This document shows, piece by piece, positions 37,732-47,052 of a stretch of DNA of 64,000 nucleotides. This stretch comes from PALSA-911 sp963743035 (GTDB taxonomy: Bacteria > Pseudomonadota > Alphaproteobacteria > Acetobacterales > Acetobacteraceae). Location: positions 147,059 through 211,058 of the forward strand of contig CAVUOB010000009.1 in the NCBI GenBank assembly GCA_963743035.1. Direction: 5' to 3'. The notes under the pieces were generated by a model, which was given only the letters and a program-made list of their open reading frames with translations, did not search any database and was not told where the DNA came from. Every line of letters begins with the position of its first letter. Within the stretch, counting starts at the first letter, position 1. The position numbers were made by a program, and so were the translations under genes.

Positions 37732-38205
37732 ATGCTGGTCGGCCTCGTCGGGCTGTGCCTGCTGACCGGGGCCGCGGCCGGCGCGGTGACCACCGGCAAT
37801 CTGGCATCGTGGTACCGCACGCTGGCGCGTCCGCCCGGCGCTCCCCCCAACTGGGTGTTCGCACCGGTATGGACCGTGCTGTACGTGGCGATGGGCAGTG
37901 CGGCCTGGCTTGTGTGGCGCCACGTGGCCGCCGGCACGGCGGAACGGGCCCGCGCCTATGACGCGCTGATGCTCTGGGGCTGGCAACTCGCCATCAACGC
38001 GCTCTGGCCGGCGGTATTCTTCGGCCTGCACGCGCCGGGGGTGGGCCTGCTGGTGATCCTGGGGCTGCTGGTGCTGATCGTCCTGACCATCCGCAGTTTC
38101 GGGCAGATCGACCGGCCGGCGGCGGCGCTGCTGCTGCCTTATCTTGCCTGGTGCGGATATGCGACCTATCTCAACGCTGGCTTCTGGTGGCTGAACCGCG
38201 GCTGA
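37732..38205 (+). CDS. tspO: TspO/MBR family protein
   Basis: 157 residues, five hydrophobic helices. Family markers: ASWYRTLARPPGAPPNWVFAP, then WTVLYVAMGSAAWLVWR, WGWQLAINALWPAVFFG and a YLAWCGYATYLNAGFWWLN end. TspO binds tetrapyrroles and cholesterol-like ligands in the outer or inner membrane. ATG 37732 has no Shine-Dalgarno of its own; it overlaps a 28-codon open frame (start GTG 37646 with AAAGGA before it) at TGATG, so translation could be coupled. Confidence 0.92.
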   Translation: MLVGLVGLCLLTGAAAGAVTTGNLASWYRTLARPPGAPPNWVFAPVWTVLYVAMGSAAWLVWRHVAAGTAERARAYDALMLWGWQLAINALWPAVFFGLHAPGVGLLVILGLLVLIVLTIRSFGQIDRPAAALLLPYLAWCGYATYLNAGFWWLNRG

Positions 38206-38211
38206 GCTAGA

Positions 38212-38886
38212 ATGGGTCCCATGACACGCTTTCTCCCTCGTATCCGCTGCCTTACCGGTCTCGTGACGGTACCGGTCCTGCTGACCGGCGTGCTCGGCAT
38301 CGCAACCTCGCAACCGGCGGCGGCGCAATCGCCGGTCACCGGCGGGGTGCTCGGCCCGGGCAGTTCCACCGCCGCCGCTGGCAACGGACAGCCGAGCGGG
38401 GAGACCCGTTCACGCCGTCCGTCCGCCCTGCCCGGGACCCACACGGAAAAGGTGGAGCCGGCGCCGGCGGATCGCATCGCCACCGACATGGCCCCGAACG
38501 AGGCGCTGTTCGACGCCATCAACCGCGGCGACATGGCTTCCGTGAAGGACGCCATCAGCCGCGGAGCGGAGCTGAATACGCGTAATGTGCTGGGCCTGAC
38601 GCCGATCGACTTGTCGGTCGACCTCGGCCAGAATGACATCACCTTCCTGCTGCTGTCGCTGCGCGGAGCGGACAGCGCCGGCTCGGCCCCCCCACCTCCC
38701 GGCGCGGCCAAGAGTGCCAAGGCCGATCTGCTGGCGGCCGCCAAGTCGCAGCCGAAGCCCGCCAAGACGGCGCGGGCGGCCAAGGAAATCGCGCCGCCTG
38801 CCCCGGCAGCGCCCAAGCTGTTCGCCAATGACGGTGGTACCCCGCTGCCCAATGCCGGATTCCTCGGCTTCGGCGCGCAGCGTTAG
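38212..38886 (+). CDS. Ankyrin-repeat-like secreted protein
   Basis: 224 residues from ATG 38212 (ATG 38221 is an alternative). Signal peptide ending near QPAAAQ. Residues ~95-150 look like two ankyrin repeats: EALFDAINRGDMASVKDAISRGAELNTRNVLGLTPIDLSVDL. Pro/Ala/Lys-rich linkers on either side. Likely periplasmic, function unknown. Ends 80 bp before the monooxygenase remnant. Confidence 0.72.
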   Translation: MGPMTRFLPRIRCLTGLVTVPVLLTGVLGIATSQPAAAQSPVTGGVLGPGSSTAAAGNGQPSGETRSRRPSALPGTHTEKVEPAPADRIATDMAPNEALFDAINRGDMASVKDAISRGAELNTRNVLGLTPIDLSVDLGQNDITFLLLSLRGADSAGSAPPPPGAAKSAKADLLAAAKSQPKPAKTARAAKEIAPPAPAAPKLFANDGGTPLPNAGFLGFGAQR

Positions 38887-38966
38887 AGCTGCCTTGGGTT
38901 AAGCCTCGGCCGGAGCCGGTGCCATCGGACGCGTCCCATGGATCGGCGCGTCCGAAGCCCCACTCC

Positions 38967-39068
38967 ATGCCCAAGCAGATCCGCCTGAACGCGTTCGACA
39001 TGAACTGCGCCGTCCACCAGTCGCCGGGACCGTGGACGCATCCGCGCGGCGGCGCCACGGGGGAATGA
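38967..39068 (+). pseudogene. N-terminal remnant of an LLM-class flavin-dependent monooxygenase
   Basis: A 33-residue frame with the exact opening of NtaA/SnaA/DszA-type monooxygenases: RLNAFDMNCAVHQSPGPW, then THPRGG. Intact family members are ~440 residues and continue after THPRD; here the sequence stops at TGA 39066-39068 and the remaining ~400 residues are absent downstream, where the CoA-transferase genes end on the other strand. It is a deletion scar. Confidence 0.7.
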
Positions 39069-39131
39069 GCAGCGCAGCCGCCGGCCGGACCGGGAACCGC
39101 CGGCCCGCCGGCAATATCCCGGCGCCGGCGT

Positions 39132-39815
39132 TCAGTCCGGCGCGGTGATCGGCGGCGCCGTCAGGATCCGGCAATCCGGGGCGAAGTTCAGTTCCGCACC
39201 GGTGCGCGCCTGCAGGTCTTCCCGGCTCAGCCCGTCCAGGATGTCGCGGACCAGGAAGCCCTGCGGCGTGACATCCACCACCGCGAGATCGGTGTAGATG
39301 CGATCGACGCAACGCACCGCGGTCAGCGGCAGCAGGCATTGTTGCAGAAGCCGCGGCTCTCCCTTGCGCGTGTTGTGCTCCATGATCACCCAGACCGAGC
39401 GGGCGCAGGCAGCGAGGTCCATGGCGCCGCCCACCAGCGGCCCCTTGTCCGGCACCCGGCTGTCCCAGTTCGCCATGTCGCCGTTCTCCGCCACTTCGAA
39501 ACAGCCGAGAATGGTGACATCGATATGCCCGCCGCGAATCATCGCGAAGCTTTCCGCCGAGTGCACGATGCAGGCGCCGCTGCGCAACGTGATCCGACGG
39601 CTGCCGGCGTCCACCAGATCCGGATCGGCGGCATTGTCCGCGGCCAGCGGGCCGCAGCCGATGATGCCGTTCTCCGACTGGATGAACACGTCCCGCCCTT
39701 CCGGCACGTAGTCCGAGGCAAGGATGGGAATGCCAAGCCCGAGATTGACCAGCATGCCTTCCTGGATGTCCTGCGCCGCGCGCCAGGCCATCTGGAATCG
39801 ATTCAAAGGCTGCAT
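39132..39815 (-). CDS. 3-oxoacid CoA-transferase-type subunit B
   Basis: 227 residues. Family I CoA-transferase beta subunit: NLGLGIPILASDYVPEGRDV and the catalytic glutamate in QSENGIIGCG. HSAESFAMIRGGHIDVTILG and GAMDLAACARSVWVIMEH follow. It transfers CoA between acyl donors and a carboxylic acid (succinyl-CoA:3-oxoacid, acetate or related). Subunit A overlaps or abuts it upstream, so the two form one enzyme. Confidence 0.92.
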   Translation of the reverse strand: MQPLNRFQMAWRAAQDIQEGMLVNLGLGIPILASDYVPEGRDVFIQSENGIIGCGPLAADNAADPDLVDAGSRRITLRSGACIVHSAESFAMIRGGHIDVTILGCFEVAENGDMANWDSRVPDKGPLVGGAMDLAACARSVWVIMEHNTRKGEPRLLQQCLLPLTAVRCVDRIYTDLAVVDVTPQGFLVRDILDGLSREDLQARTGAELNFAPDCRILTAPPITAPD

Positions 39816-39816
39816 G

Positions 39817-40488
39817 TCAGGCCCCCACCGTCACGACGCGATCGACATACACGCCAGGTAGTTGCACGTCGGTATGGGCCATCGGCGCCTCATCGAATTC
39901 GCGCACTTCCGCTACCGTCACCTTCGCCGCCGTCGCCATCGCCGGCCCGAAATTCGGCTGGGCGTAGCGGAAGGCAAGATTGCCGTAGCGATCCGCGCGA
40001 TCGGCACGGATCAGCGCCAGATCGGCGAAGATCGCTTCCTCCAGCACATGCTCGCGCCCCTGGAATACCCGCACTTCCTTGCCCTTTGTCAGTTCGGTGC
40101 CGAAGCCCACCGGCGTGTAGAAGGCGGGAATGCCGGCGCCCGCGGCGCGGATGCGTTCACTGAAGGTGCCCTGCGGCACGCATTCGAGTTCCACCAGCCC
40201 GTCGCGCCATTGCTGTTCGAAGACCGATAGTTCCCGGCCCCGTCCGCGCGCCGCCGTGCAGATGATCTTGCGAACCTGCCGTTTCTCGATCAGCAGATGG
40301 GTCAGCGAATACGGATGGGTCGCGGAATTGACCACCAGGGTCAGATCCTTCACCGCAAGCTCGCTGAGCGCCTGGATCAGCACATTGGCAAAGCCCGCGC
40401 CGCCGAAGCCGGAGATCATCACCACGGCGCCGTCCCGCACGCCCTCCATCGCTGCCTGCGCGGAGGTAACCCGCTTGTCGATCGCCAT
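39817..40488 (-). CDS. 3-oxoacid CoA-transferase-type subunit A
   Basis: 223 residues from ATG 40488, with GAGGGGG a few bases upstream; the longer frame starts in the divergent intergenic space. Family I alpha subunit: ISGFGGAGFANVLIQAL (coenzyme A loop), PAFYTPVGFGTELTKGKE. Partner of subunit B. Substrate is not evident; a degradative role fits the neighbouring importer and dehydrogenase genes. Confidence 0.92.
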   Translation of the reverse strand: MAIDKRVTSAQAAMEGVRDGAVVMISGFGGAGFANVLIQALSELAVKDLTLVVNSATHPYSLTHLLIEKRQVRKIICTAARGRGRELSVFEQQWRDGLVELECVPQGTFSERIRAAGAGIPAFYTPVGFGTELTKGKEVRVFQGREHVLEEAIFADLALIRADRADRYGNLAFRYAQPNFGPAMATAAKVTVAEVREFDEAPMAHTDVQLPGVYVDRVVTVGA

Positions 40489-40623
40489 CCAATCCCCCTC
40501 GAATTTCGTGGCCGGACTGTAGCATCCGCTGGTCGCCATGGGTCAAGCCGGCGGGGTTCAAGGCGGGGTCTGGCGGTTTGCCGCGTACGGTGCCAGTTTC
40601 AGCGCAAACAGGAGAATGCCCCC

Positions 40624-41238
40624 ATGATGACACTGCACTGGTCCCCGCGTTCGCCCTATGTGCGCAAGGTGATGATCGCCGCGCATGAAATGGGCTTGTC
40701 GGACCGGCTGAACTGCGTGCGCACCGTGGTCGGCGGCACCGTGCCGCATCTGGAACTGATGCAGGAGAACCCGCTCGGCAAGATCCCGACGCTGGTGCTG
40801 GAAGACGGAACGATTCTGTTCAATTCGCCGGTGGTCTGCGAATACCTGGACACGCTGCATGACGGCCCGAAACTGTTTCTCAACGGCCCCGATCGTTTCA
40901 CCATGCTGCGCCGCCACGCGCTGGGCAACGGCATGATCGACACCGGCCTGCAATTGCTGGCGGAGCGTTTCCGTCCGGAGGACCGCCGCTCCCAGCCGCA
41001 TATCGATTTGTGGACACTGAAGCTGCGCACCTGCGTCACTGCCCTGGAGCAGGAAGCCGACGCAATCGCCGCCACACCGTTCAACATCTCCCATATCTCG
41101 ATCGGCGTGGCGCTGGGCTACCTGGATTTTCGTTTCGACGTGCTGCAATGGCGCGACGGGCATCCGCGCCTGGCCGCCTGGTATGAAACCTTCCATGCCC
41201 GCCCGTCGGTGCAGGCGAACCTGCCGGCGGAGGGTTAG
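40624..41238 (+). CDS. Glutathione S-transferase family protein
   Basis: 204 residues from ATG 40624, GGAG upstream. N-terminal thioredoxin-like domain: LHWSPRSPYVRKVMIAAHEMG and NPLGKIPTLVLEDGTILFNSPVVCEYLD (the ILFNSPVVCEYL segment is the glutathione Gamma-Glu/Ser site). C-terminal helical domain. Probably conjugates or isomerises with glutathione. Divergent from the CoA-transferase genes. Confidence 0.9.
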   Translation: MMTLHWSPRSPYVRKVMIAAHEMGLSDRLNCVRTVVGGTVPHLELMQENPLGKIPTLVLEDGTILFNSPVVCEYLDTLHDGPKLFLNGPDRFTMLRRHALGNGMIDTGLQLLAERFRPEDRRSQPHIDLWTLKLRTCVTALEQEADAIAATPFNISHISIGVALGYLDFRFDVLQWRDGHPRLAAWYETFHARPSVQANLPAEG

Positions 41239-41264
41239 CAGACGGAGGGTTAACAGGCGGGGGG

Positions 41265-41960
41265 CTAGAAGTAGTTCCAGAAATTCGACGCCCGTGCCTC
41301 GTCGGGCAGGCCGTCGAAGACGATCTGGCCGTTGTTCATGATCACCACGCGGTCGGCGATGCGCATCGCCGCCGCGACGTTCTGCTCCACCAGCATCGCC
41401 GTCACGCCATGCGCCTGGCAGACGTCCCGAACCTGGTCGAACATCCGTTCCACCAGATTGGGCGCCAGGCCGATCGAGGGCTCGTCGAGCAGCAGGCAGC
41501 GCGGCGTGCCCAGGATCGCCAGCGACATCGCCAGCATCTGCTGCTGCCCGCCCGACAGGCTGCCGGAGCGGGTGGAGCGGCGTTCCTCCAGCGCGGGGAA
41601 GAGCTTGTAGACATCGGCGGTGCCGAACATCGCGGCCGGGCCGCAGTTGCGCGCGGCCACCACGTCGATGTTCTCCGACACCGACAGATCGGGAAAGATG
41701 CCGCGTCCTTCCGGCAGCAGCCGCAACCCCATCGCCACGCGCTCCGACACCGTCAGCCGGTCGATGCGTCTGCCGTCGAAATGCACCTCGCCGGCGCGCG
41801 GCGCCAGCAGGCCCATGATCGTCTTCAGCGTCGTCGTCTTGCCCGCGCCGTTATGGCCGAGAAAGGCCATGATCTGACCCGGCTCCAGCGAAAGGGAAAC
41901 CTCGGAGATCACGGTCTTCGACCCATAGCCGGCGGCGAGCGAGGAGAGCCGCAGCAGCAT
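41265..41960 (-). CDS. livF: Branched-chain-amino-acid-type ABC transporter ATPase LivF
   Basis: 231 residues: Walker A GHNGAGKTT, signature LSGGQQQM, Walker B CLLLDEPSIGLAPNLVE. RLLPEGRGIFPDLSVSENI is typical of LivF. ATPase of a HAAT-type importer; substrates of this family are not only amino acids but also aromatic and carboxylic acids. Last of livK-H-M-G-F. Confidence 0.94.
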   Translation of the reverse strand: MLLRLSSLAAGYGSKTVISEVSLSLEPGQIMAFLGHNGAGKTTTLKTIMGLLAPRAGEVHFDGRRIDRLTVSERVAMGLRLLPEGRGIFPDLSVSENIDVVAARNCGPAAMFGTADVYKLFPALEERRSTRSGSLSGGQQQMLAMSLAILGTPRCLLLDEPSIGLAPNLVERMFDQVRDVCQAHGVTAMLVEQNVAAAMRIADRVVIMNNGQIVFDGLPDEARASNFWNYF

Positions 41961-41962
41961 GG

Positions 41963-42729
41963 TCAGATCGCTCCGCCGAAATAGATCTTCGCCAGTTCCG
42001 GGTCCGAGGTGATCTGCTCGGCGGTGCCCTGCGCCATCAGATGGCCCTGGTGCAGGAACAGCACCTCGTCGGCGATGCGCTGCACGACGCGGGTATTGTG
42101 CTCGACCACCAGCAGCGTCTTGCCTTCCGACTGCAGCCGGCGCAGCAGCGCCATGATGTTGTCGAGCGCCCCCGCGCTCAGCCCCGAGGCCGGCTCATCC
42201 AGCAGCAGCAATTCCGCCCCCGTCGCCAGCACCCGCGCGACGCAGAGCAGCTTCTGCTCGCCATAGGACAGGTTGCGGACATAATCGCCGGCACGCCCGG
42301 CCAGGCCGACATGGTCCAGGATCTCCATCGCCTGCGCCCGCATCCGCGCCTGCGTCCGTGCCGTGTGGAACGGGCGGAAGATCGCCCCCCAGGGCGCCTC
42401 GCCGAACTGGCCGGGGATGGCGGTCAGCACATTGTCCAATGCGGTCAGGTCGATGAACAGCCGCAGGTTCTGGAATGTCCGCGCGATGCCCTGGCGTGCA
42501 CGATCTGCTGGCGCGTCAGCCCGTCCAGGGAACGGCCCTGGAACGTCACGCCACCGGTGTCGGGCGGCAGGAAGCCGGTGATGACGTTGAAGATCGTGGT
42601 CTTGCCGGCACCGTTCGGGCCCACCAGGCAGGTGATCCTGCCGCGCGCGATCTCGAAATTGGTGTCGTGCAGCGCCTGCAACCCGCCAAAGCGCTTGTTG
42701 ACGCCGGAAACCGCCAGATAGGCGCTCAT
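41963..42729 (-). pseudogene. livG: LivG-type ABC ATPase, one-base deletion
   Basis: The N-terminal half (Walker A GPNGAGKTTIFNVITGFL; SLDGLTRQQIVHARA) and the C-terminal half (LSYGEQKLLCVARVL, LLLLDEPASGLSAGALD) are in different frames. Between them the minus strand reads GCCAGGGCATC (42494-42484; the run is CCC at 42489-42491 on plus) where one more G would give ...ARGIARTFQNLRLF. So a single missing G near 42490 splits the gene. ATPase of the importer; overlaps livM by four bases. Confidence 0.88.
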
Positions 42730-43590
42730 AGTTTCTCTCCCGCCAGGCCTTGCGGGCGGAACAGCATGAAGGCGATCAGCAGCAGGCCATAGAGCAGTTG
42801 CCGCGCCGCGGCGGCGATGGTCGTGGGGATGTCCACCAGCGCCAGCAGCTGCGGCAGCGCCAGCAGCACGAACGGCCCGATGATCGAGCCCGCCAGGGTG
42901 CGCGCGCCGCCCACCACCACCATCGTCAGCAGCAGGATCGAGGCATCGAGGTCGAACGACGACGGATCGACAAAGGATAAAAAACTGCCATACAGCCCGC
43001 CGGCCGAGCCGGCGAAGGCGCCGGCCATGGCGGCGGCGGAGACCTTGGCAAACAGGATATTCTTGCCGGCGGCGGCGACGGCCAGCTCATCCTCGCGGAT
43101 GGCGCGCAGCAGCCGCCCGTACGGCGCGCGCAGCGCCAGCCAGAACGAAAGGCAGCCCAGCGCCAGCACGGCGCTGGACAACACCAGAAACTGATGCGTC
43201 TCGTTCACCCCAAAGCCGAAGGATGTCGGGCGGCGGGATACCGGGCAGGCCGTTGGCGCCGCCGGTGCCGTCCGTCCAATTGGTGAAAACGGCTGTCGCC
43301 AGCAGCTGAATCCCGAAGGACGTGACCACGAAATAATCGCCGGACACGCGCAACGAGGGCAGCGTGACCAGGATGTTCAGCGCCAGGCCGCAGCCGGCGG
43401 CGATCAGCAAGGCCGGCACGAAGGACAGCGTCCCGCTCATGGTGAACGCCGCGACGACATAGGCGCCGACGCCGAACACCGCGGCCTGGGAGACGGAGAA
43501 GATGCCGACGATCCCGACCAGGAGGTTGGTCGACAGGCCGAGCAGCACATAGATCTCGGCGAGCACGAGATAGGTGAACAGGAAATCCAT
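42726..43590 (-). pseudogene. livM: LivM-type permease, one-base insertion
   Basis: From ATG 43590 the frame covers the N-terminal helices up to GANGLPGIPPPDI; the rest (FGVNETHQFLVLSSAVLALG...GLAGEKL) is in the next frame. Removing one T near 43219 (CTTCGG) restores DILGFGVNETHQF and yields ~287 residues. Membrane-spanning partner of LivH. Its stop overlaps the livG start. Confidence 0.88.
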
Positions 43591-43601
43591 CCCCGCCCCC
43601 G

Positions 43602-44462
43602 TCAGCGCGCGGTGAACAGGCCGGTGGGCCTGAACAGCATGAAGATGACGAAGATGAAGAAGGTGACGCCGATGCTCCATTCGCCGGGGATCACCAGCAG
43701 CGACAGGTTCTGCACCACGGCGATCCCGACGGAGAGGAAGAACGCGCCGCTGATGCTGCCGATGCCGCCGGCGATCATGGCGATGGTCGCGGTCAGTAGC
43801 GCGTTCACCCCGCTATAGGGCTGCAGCCCGAAATCCAGCGGCACCAGCACGCCGGGCAGCGCCACCACCGCCGAGGCGATGGCAATGACGATGACATAGG
43901 CCGTCTTCGGCTCCAGACGGGTGATCTCCGCCAGGAACGGGTTGGACGCCACGGCACGGATGCGCTTGCCCAGCATGGTCCGATGGGCGAAATACATCAT
44001 GCCCAGATAGGCCAGGATCCCCATCGCCACCGTCAGCAGCTGGGCATAGGACAGCAGCACGCCACCCACGTGCAAAGTCGCCTGGCTCCACGGGATCTGG
44101 AACTGCAGGATGTTGGGCGTGTAGATGCCGGCGATCAGGTTCTGGATCACCGCCAGCATGCCCAGCGAGGCGATCAGCACCACCAGATGCGACGCGCGGC
44201 GACGCTCCAGCTGGTGATAGAGGAAATGCTGGATGCCGGCACCGACCGCGGCGCAGAACACCACCGCACCGGCCAGTGCGAGCAGGCTCGGCACGCCGCG
44301 GGTGCTCAGCGACCAGGCGATATAGCCGGCCAGCGTGTAGACCCCGGCATGGGCGACATGAAAGATCTTGATCGTCGAGTAGACCAGCGAAAAGCTGATC
44401 GCCACCACGCCGAGCGCACAGCCGGTCACCAGGCCGTTGATCAACAATTGCAGCAGGATCAT
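43602..44462 (-). CDS. livH: LivH-type permease
   Basis: 286 residues with about eight membrane segments, typical LivH: LVTGCALGVVAISFSLVYST, IFHVAHAGVYTLAGYI, AITRLEPKT-type cytoplasmic loop and GGIGSISGAFF. Transmembrane domain of the importer. Starts 31 bp after the binding protein. Confidence 0.94.
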   Translation of the reverse strand: MILLQLLINGLVTGCALGVVAISFSLVYSTIKIFHVAHAGVYTLAGYIAWSLSTRGVPSLLALAGAVVFCAAVGAGIQHFLYHQLERRRASHLVVLIASLGMLAVIQNLIAGIYTPNILQFQIPWSQATLHVGGVLLSYAQLLTVAMGILAYLGMMYFAHRTMLGKRIRAVASNPFLAEITRLEPKTAYVIVIAIASAVVALPGVLVPLDFGLQPYSGVNALLTATIAMIAGGIGSISGAFFLSVGIAVVQNLSLLVIPGEWSIGVTFFIFVIFMLFRPTGLFTAR

Positions 44463-44493
44463 CGGCCGATGCCGAATTCGCGGGGATCGCGGC

Positions 44494-45612
44494 CTATTCG
44501 GACTTCATTTCCTTGATACGGACATCCTTGCCGTCCCGCATCACGTTGATGTCCAGCGCCACCGACGCGGTGTTGGACTTGAATTCCATCGGGATCAGGC
44601 CCTGGAAGCTGCGGATGTCGAGGATCGCCTGGCGCAGGTTTTCCCCTGTCACCGGCTGCTTGTCTTTCAGCACCTTCTCCAGCGCCGTCATCACCACCTT
44701 GGCGGCGTTGTAGTACTGCTTGGCGAAGAATTCGAAATCGGCGTCGTATTTCTTCTTGAACGCGGCCGCCAGTTCGGGCGGCGCGTCGATGCGGACCTGG
44801 GTGTGCAGGAACCCGGTCGCGGCAGGATCCGCGATGGTCACGGGATCGGAGAAGAACGTGGTGCCGGCGACGAGGTAGTGCTGGTCGAGCTGCTTGTACT
44901 GCTGCGCCATCTGCACCAGCCCGGCGGTGATCGCCACCAGCATCACCTCCGGCTTGGCGGCGCCGACCTTCAGTAGCGCGGGGCGGAAATCGGTCTGGCC
45001 GAACTGCGTGGGTTCCTGGGCAACCAGCGTCCCGCCGGCGGCGGGGAAGAACTTGATGTAGTTGTCGCGCCCGGAGATGCCGGCGGCGTCGTTCTCGAAC
45101 AGGATCGCCCCGATCTTCTTGCCCTCGCCGACGAGGTAGCGCGACAGCACCTGGATCTCGCCGCCGATCGTCGGGATGGTGTTGATCAGATAGGGCGAGG
45201 CGTCGGCCAGCTTGTCGGCCTGCGCACCGCCGTTCACCAGCAGGATCTTCTTGCGCGTGGCCAGCGGGGCCATCGCCAGCGTGGGGCCGGAATAGGCGGA
45301 GAAGATCATCGGCACGTGCTGCAGATCGACCAGCTTGTTGAACGACAGCACGGACTGGTCCGGCTTGGCCTGGTTGTCCTCGAAGATCACCTCGATCTGA
45401 TTGCCGAGCACGCCGCCCTTGGCATTGATTTCATCGACGGCGAACTGGATGCCGCGCTGCTGCTGGGTGCCGATCACGGCGCCGGGGCCGGTGAGCGGCA
45501 GGATCGCGCCAAGACGAATGGTCTCCGCCATCGCCCCTCCCGCCAGCGCCCCTCCTGCCAGCGCGATGCCGACGATCACGGCGGCCAGGATAATGCGCAG
45601 TTTCTGCGTCAT
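44494..45612 (-). CDS. livK: Periplasmic substrate-binding protein of a Liv-type ABC importer
   Basis: 372 residues with a signal peptide (IILAAVIVGIALAGGALAGGAMA). Type I periplasmic-binding fold: ILPLTGPGAVIGTQQQRGIQFAVDEIN, VLGNQIEVIFEDNQAKPDQSV. First gene of livKHMGF. It defines what the system imports; the sequence alone does not tell. Neighbouring TcuAB suggests a carboxylic acid. Confidence 0.92.
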   Translation of the reverse strand: MTQKLRIILAAVIVGIALAGGALAGGAMAETIRLGAILPLTGPGAVIGTQQQRGIQFAVDEINAKGGVLGNQIEVIFEDNQAKPDQSVLSFNKLVDLQHVPMIFSAYSGPTLAMAPLATRKKILLVNGGAQADKLADASPYLINTIPTIGGEIQVLSRYLVGEGKKIGAILFENDAAGISGRDNYIKFFPAAGGTLVAQEPTQFGQTDFRPALLKVGAAKPEVMLVAITAGLVQMAQQYKQLDQHYLVAGTTFFSDPVTIADPAATGFLHTQVRIDAPPELAAAFKKKYDADFEFFAKQYYNAAKVVMTALEKVLKDKQPVTGENLRQAILDIRSFQGLIPMEFKSNTASVALDINVMRDGKDVRIKEMKSE

Positions 45613-45722
45613 GGACGTCCCCCCATGGCCGGTCGCTTGACGCGCGGGCCTTGATTTCAGGCGTTTGATTTCAGGCTAAGACGGCAGCTCCATTCCGGTC
45701 AAACATGCGGGGTCGAACGTGA

Positions 45723-46346
45723 TTATTTCTTTACCCCAAGCCCGCGCATGAAGCGGTCGCGGATCTGCGCGGGGTCACGCTCGGTGGTTTCCTTCGGGCC
45801 GCCGGTATCGATGCGGCAGCCGATCAGCCAGGGGCCGTCCTCGGCGATCGCACGCTCGATCAGTTCCTCGAAATGACTCTCATCGGCCGCCCACAGGCTT
45901 TGCGCGATGCCGGCGCCGCGCGACATCGCCACGATGTCCGTGCCCATGCCGGTGGCGGTGGTCTGCCCGCCGGTGATCTGGTAGGCGCCATTGTCCAGGA
46001 TCACGATGGTCAGGTTCTTCTGTGCCCTTGCGGCGATGGTCGCCAGCGCGCCCAGCTGCATCAGGATCGAGCCGTCGCCCTCCAGCCCGATCACCCGGCG
46101 ATCCGGCTGGGCGATCGCCACGCCGAGCGCGATCGGCGCGGCCAGGCCCATGCTGCCGAGCATGTAGAAGTTCTGCGCCCGCCTGCCCGCCGCCCACAGG
46201 TCGAAATTGGTGTAGCCGATGCCGCCGATCACGGCCTCGTCCTTGTGCAGCTTGCGCACCATCCGGCTGATGAGGTCGAACCGGTTCATCACCTTGGCCT
46301 GCTCGCGGCTGAGCGGATGGTTCGCCGAGGAAAGGGTCGCGCTCAT
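45723..46346 (-). CDS. ThDP-dependent decarboxylase, C-terminal (PP/beta) subunit
   Basis: 207 residues, with the ThDP-binding motif GDGSILMQLGALATIAARAQKNLTIVILDN and GYTNFDLWAAGRRAQNFYMLG. The two-subunit layout (this plus the next gene) is that of ComDE sulfopyruvate decarboxylase and related phosphonopyruvate decarboxylases. It would decarboxylate a 2-oxoacid. Overlaps the alpha-subunit gene by four bases (ATGA-type). Confidence 0.88.
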   Translation of the reverse strand: MSATLSSANHPLSREQAKVMNRFDLISRMVRKLHKDEAVIGGIGYTNFDLWAAGRRAQNFYMLGSMGLAAPIALGVAIAQPDRRVIGLEGDGSILMQLGALATIAARAQKNLTIVILDNGAYQITGGQTTATGMGTDIVAMSRGAGIAQSLWAADESHFEELIERAIAEDGPWLIGCRIDTGGPKETTERDPAQIRDRFMRGLGVKK

Positions 46347-46879
46347 TTCTGGAAAACCTTTCCGCCGGTCAGCAGCGGCGAGAGGATGAGGGTAACCGGG
46401 GCCTGCGTCGCCACCGCCTGGCGGATCGAGCGGTCGGTGATGAACTCCACCTCGTCCAGCCGGCTCAGCGTGTGGTGCTCCATCCCCAGGCTGTCCAGCG
46501 CCGGGCGCATGGTGCGCGCGACCATCGCCTGGCCGATATTGAACTCGCCCAGCGTGCCGCGTTCGGACACCATCATCAGCACCGGGATCTGGAACGGCAC
46601 CGGCAGCGAAGCCAGCACGTTCGGCAGCGTGGCGAAGCCGCTGGTCTGCATCAGCACGATCCCGCGCATTCCGCCCATCCAGGCGCCGGAGACGATGCCG
46701 ACGGCCTCCTCCTCGCGGGTGGTGGTGAAGGCGGTAAAGAACGGATCGGCGTGGACCGCCTCGATCAGCGGGCGCAGCACATTGTCGGGCACATACGTGA
46801 CCAGGCGCACATCGTGCGCCTTCAGGACGTCGCGCACGATCTCGTGCCACGCCCTGGATGAGTTGCTGTCCGCTGGCAT
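46343..46879 (-). CDS. ThDP-dependent decarboxylase, N-terminal (Pyr/alpha) subunit
   Basis: 178 residues from ATG 46879, with GGGAG upstream. Pyrimidine-binding domain: the catalytic Glu lies in TTTREEEAVGIVSGAWMGG and QTSGFATLPNVLASL follows. Sulfopyruvate decarboxylase alpha-like. It pairs with the downstream beta subunit. Divergent from tcuA (173-bp shared upstream region). Confidence 0.88.
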   Translation of the reverse strand: MPADSNSSRAWHEIVRDVLKAHDVRLVTYVPDNVLRPLIEAVHADPFFTAFTTTREEEAVGIVSGAWMGGMRGIVLMQTSGFATLPNVLASLPVPFQIPVLMMVSERGTLGEFNIGQAMVARTMRPALDSLGMEHHTLSRLDEVEFITDRSIRQAVATQAPVTLILSPLLTGGKVFQK

Positions 46880-47052
46880 CGTCCACTCCCGGTCGGTCTT
46901 GCGCGCAGTCTTCGGTCTTGGGCGCAGTCTGCGGCAAAACGCCCTGCTGGAAAAGCCGGTCGGGAAAAGCCGCCCGCCGGCCGGGGCGTCCGGTTGCGAA
47001 CCCGCCGGCACGTTCGTATAGGAACAGCCTATCCTTCTGGGAAGGGAGACGA

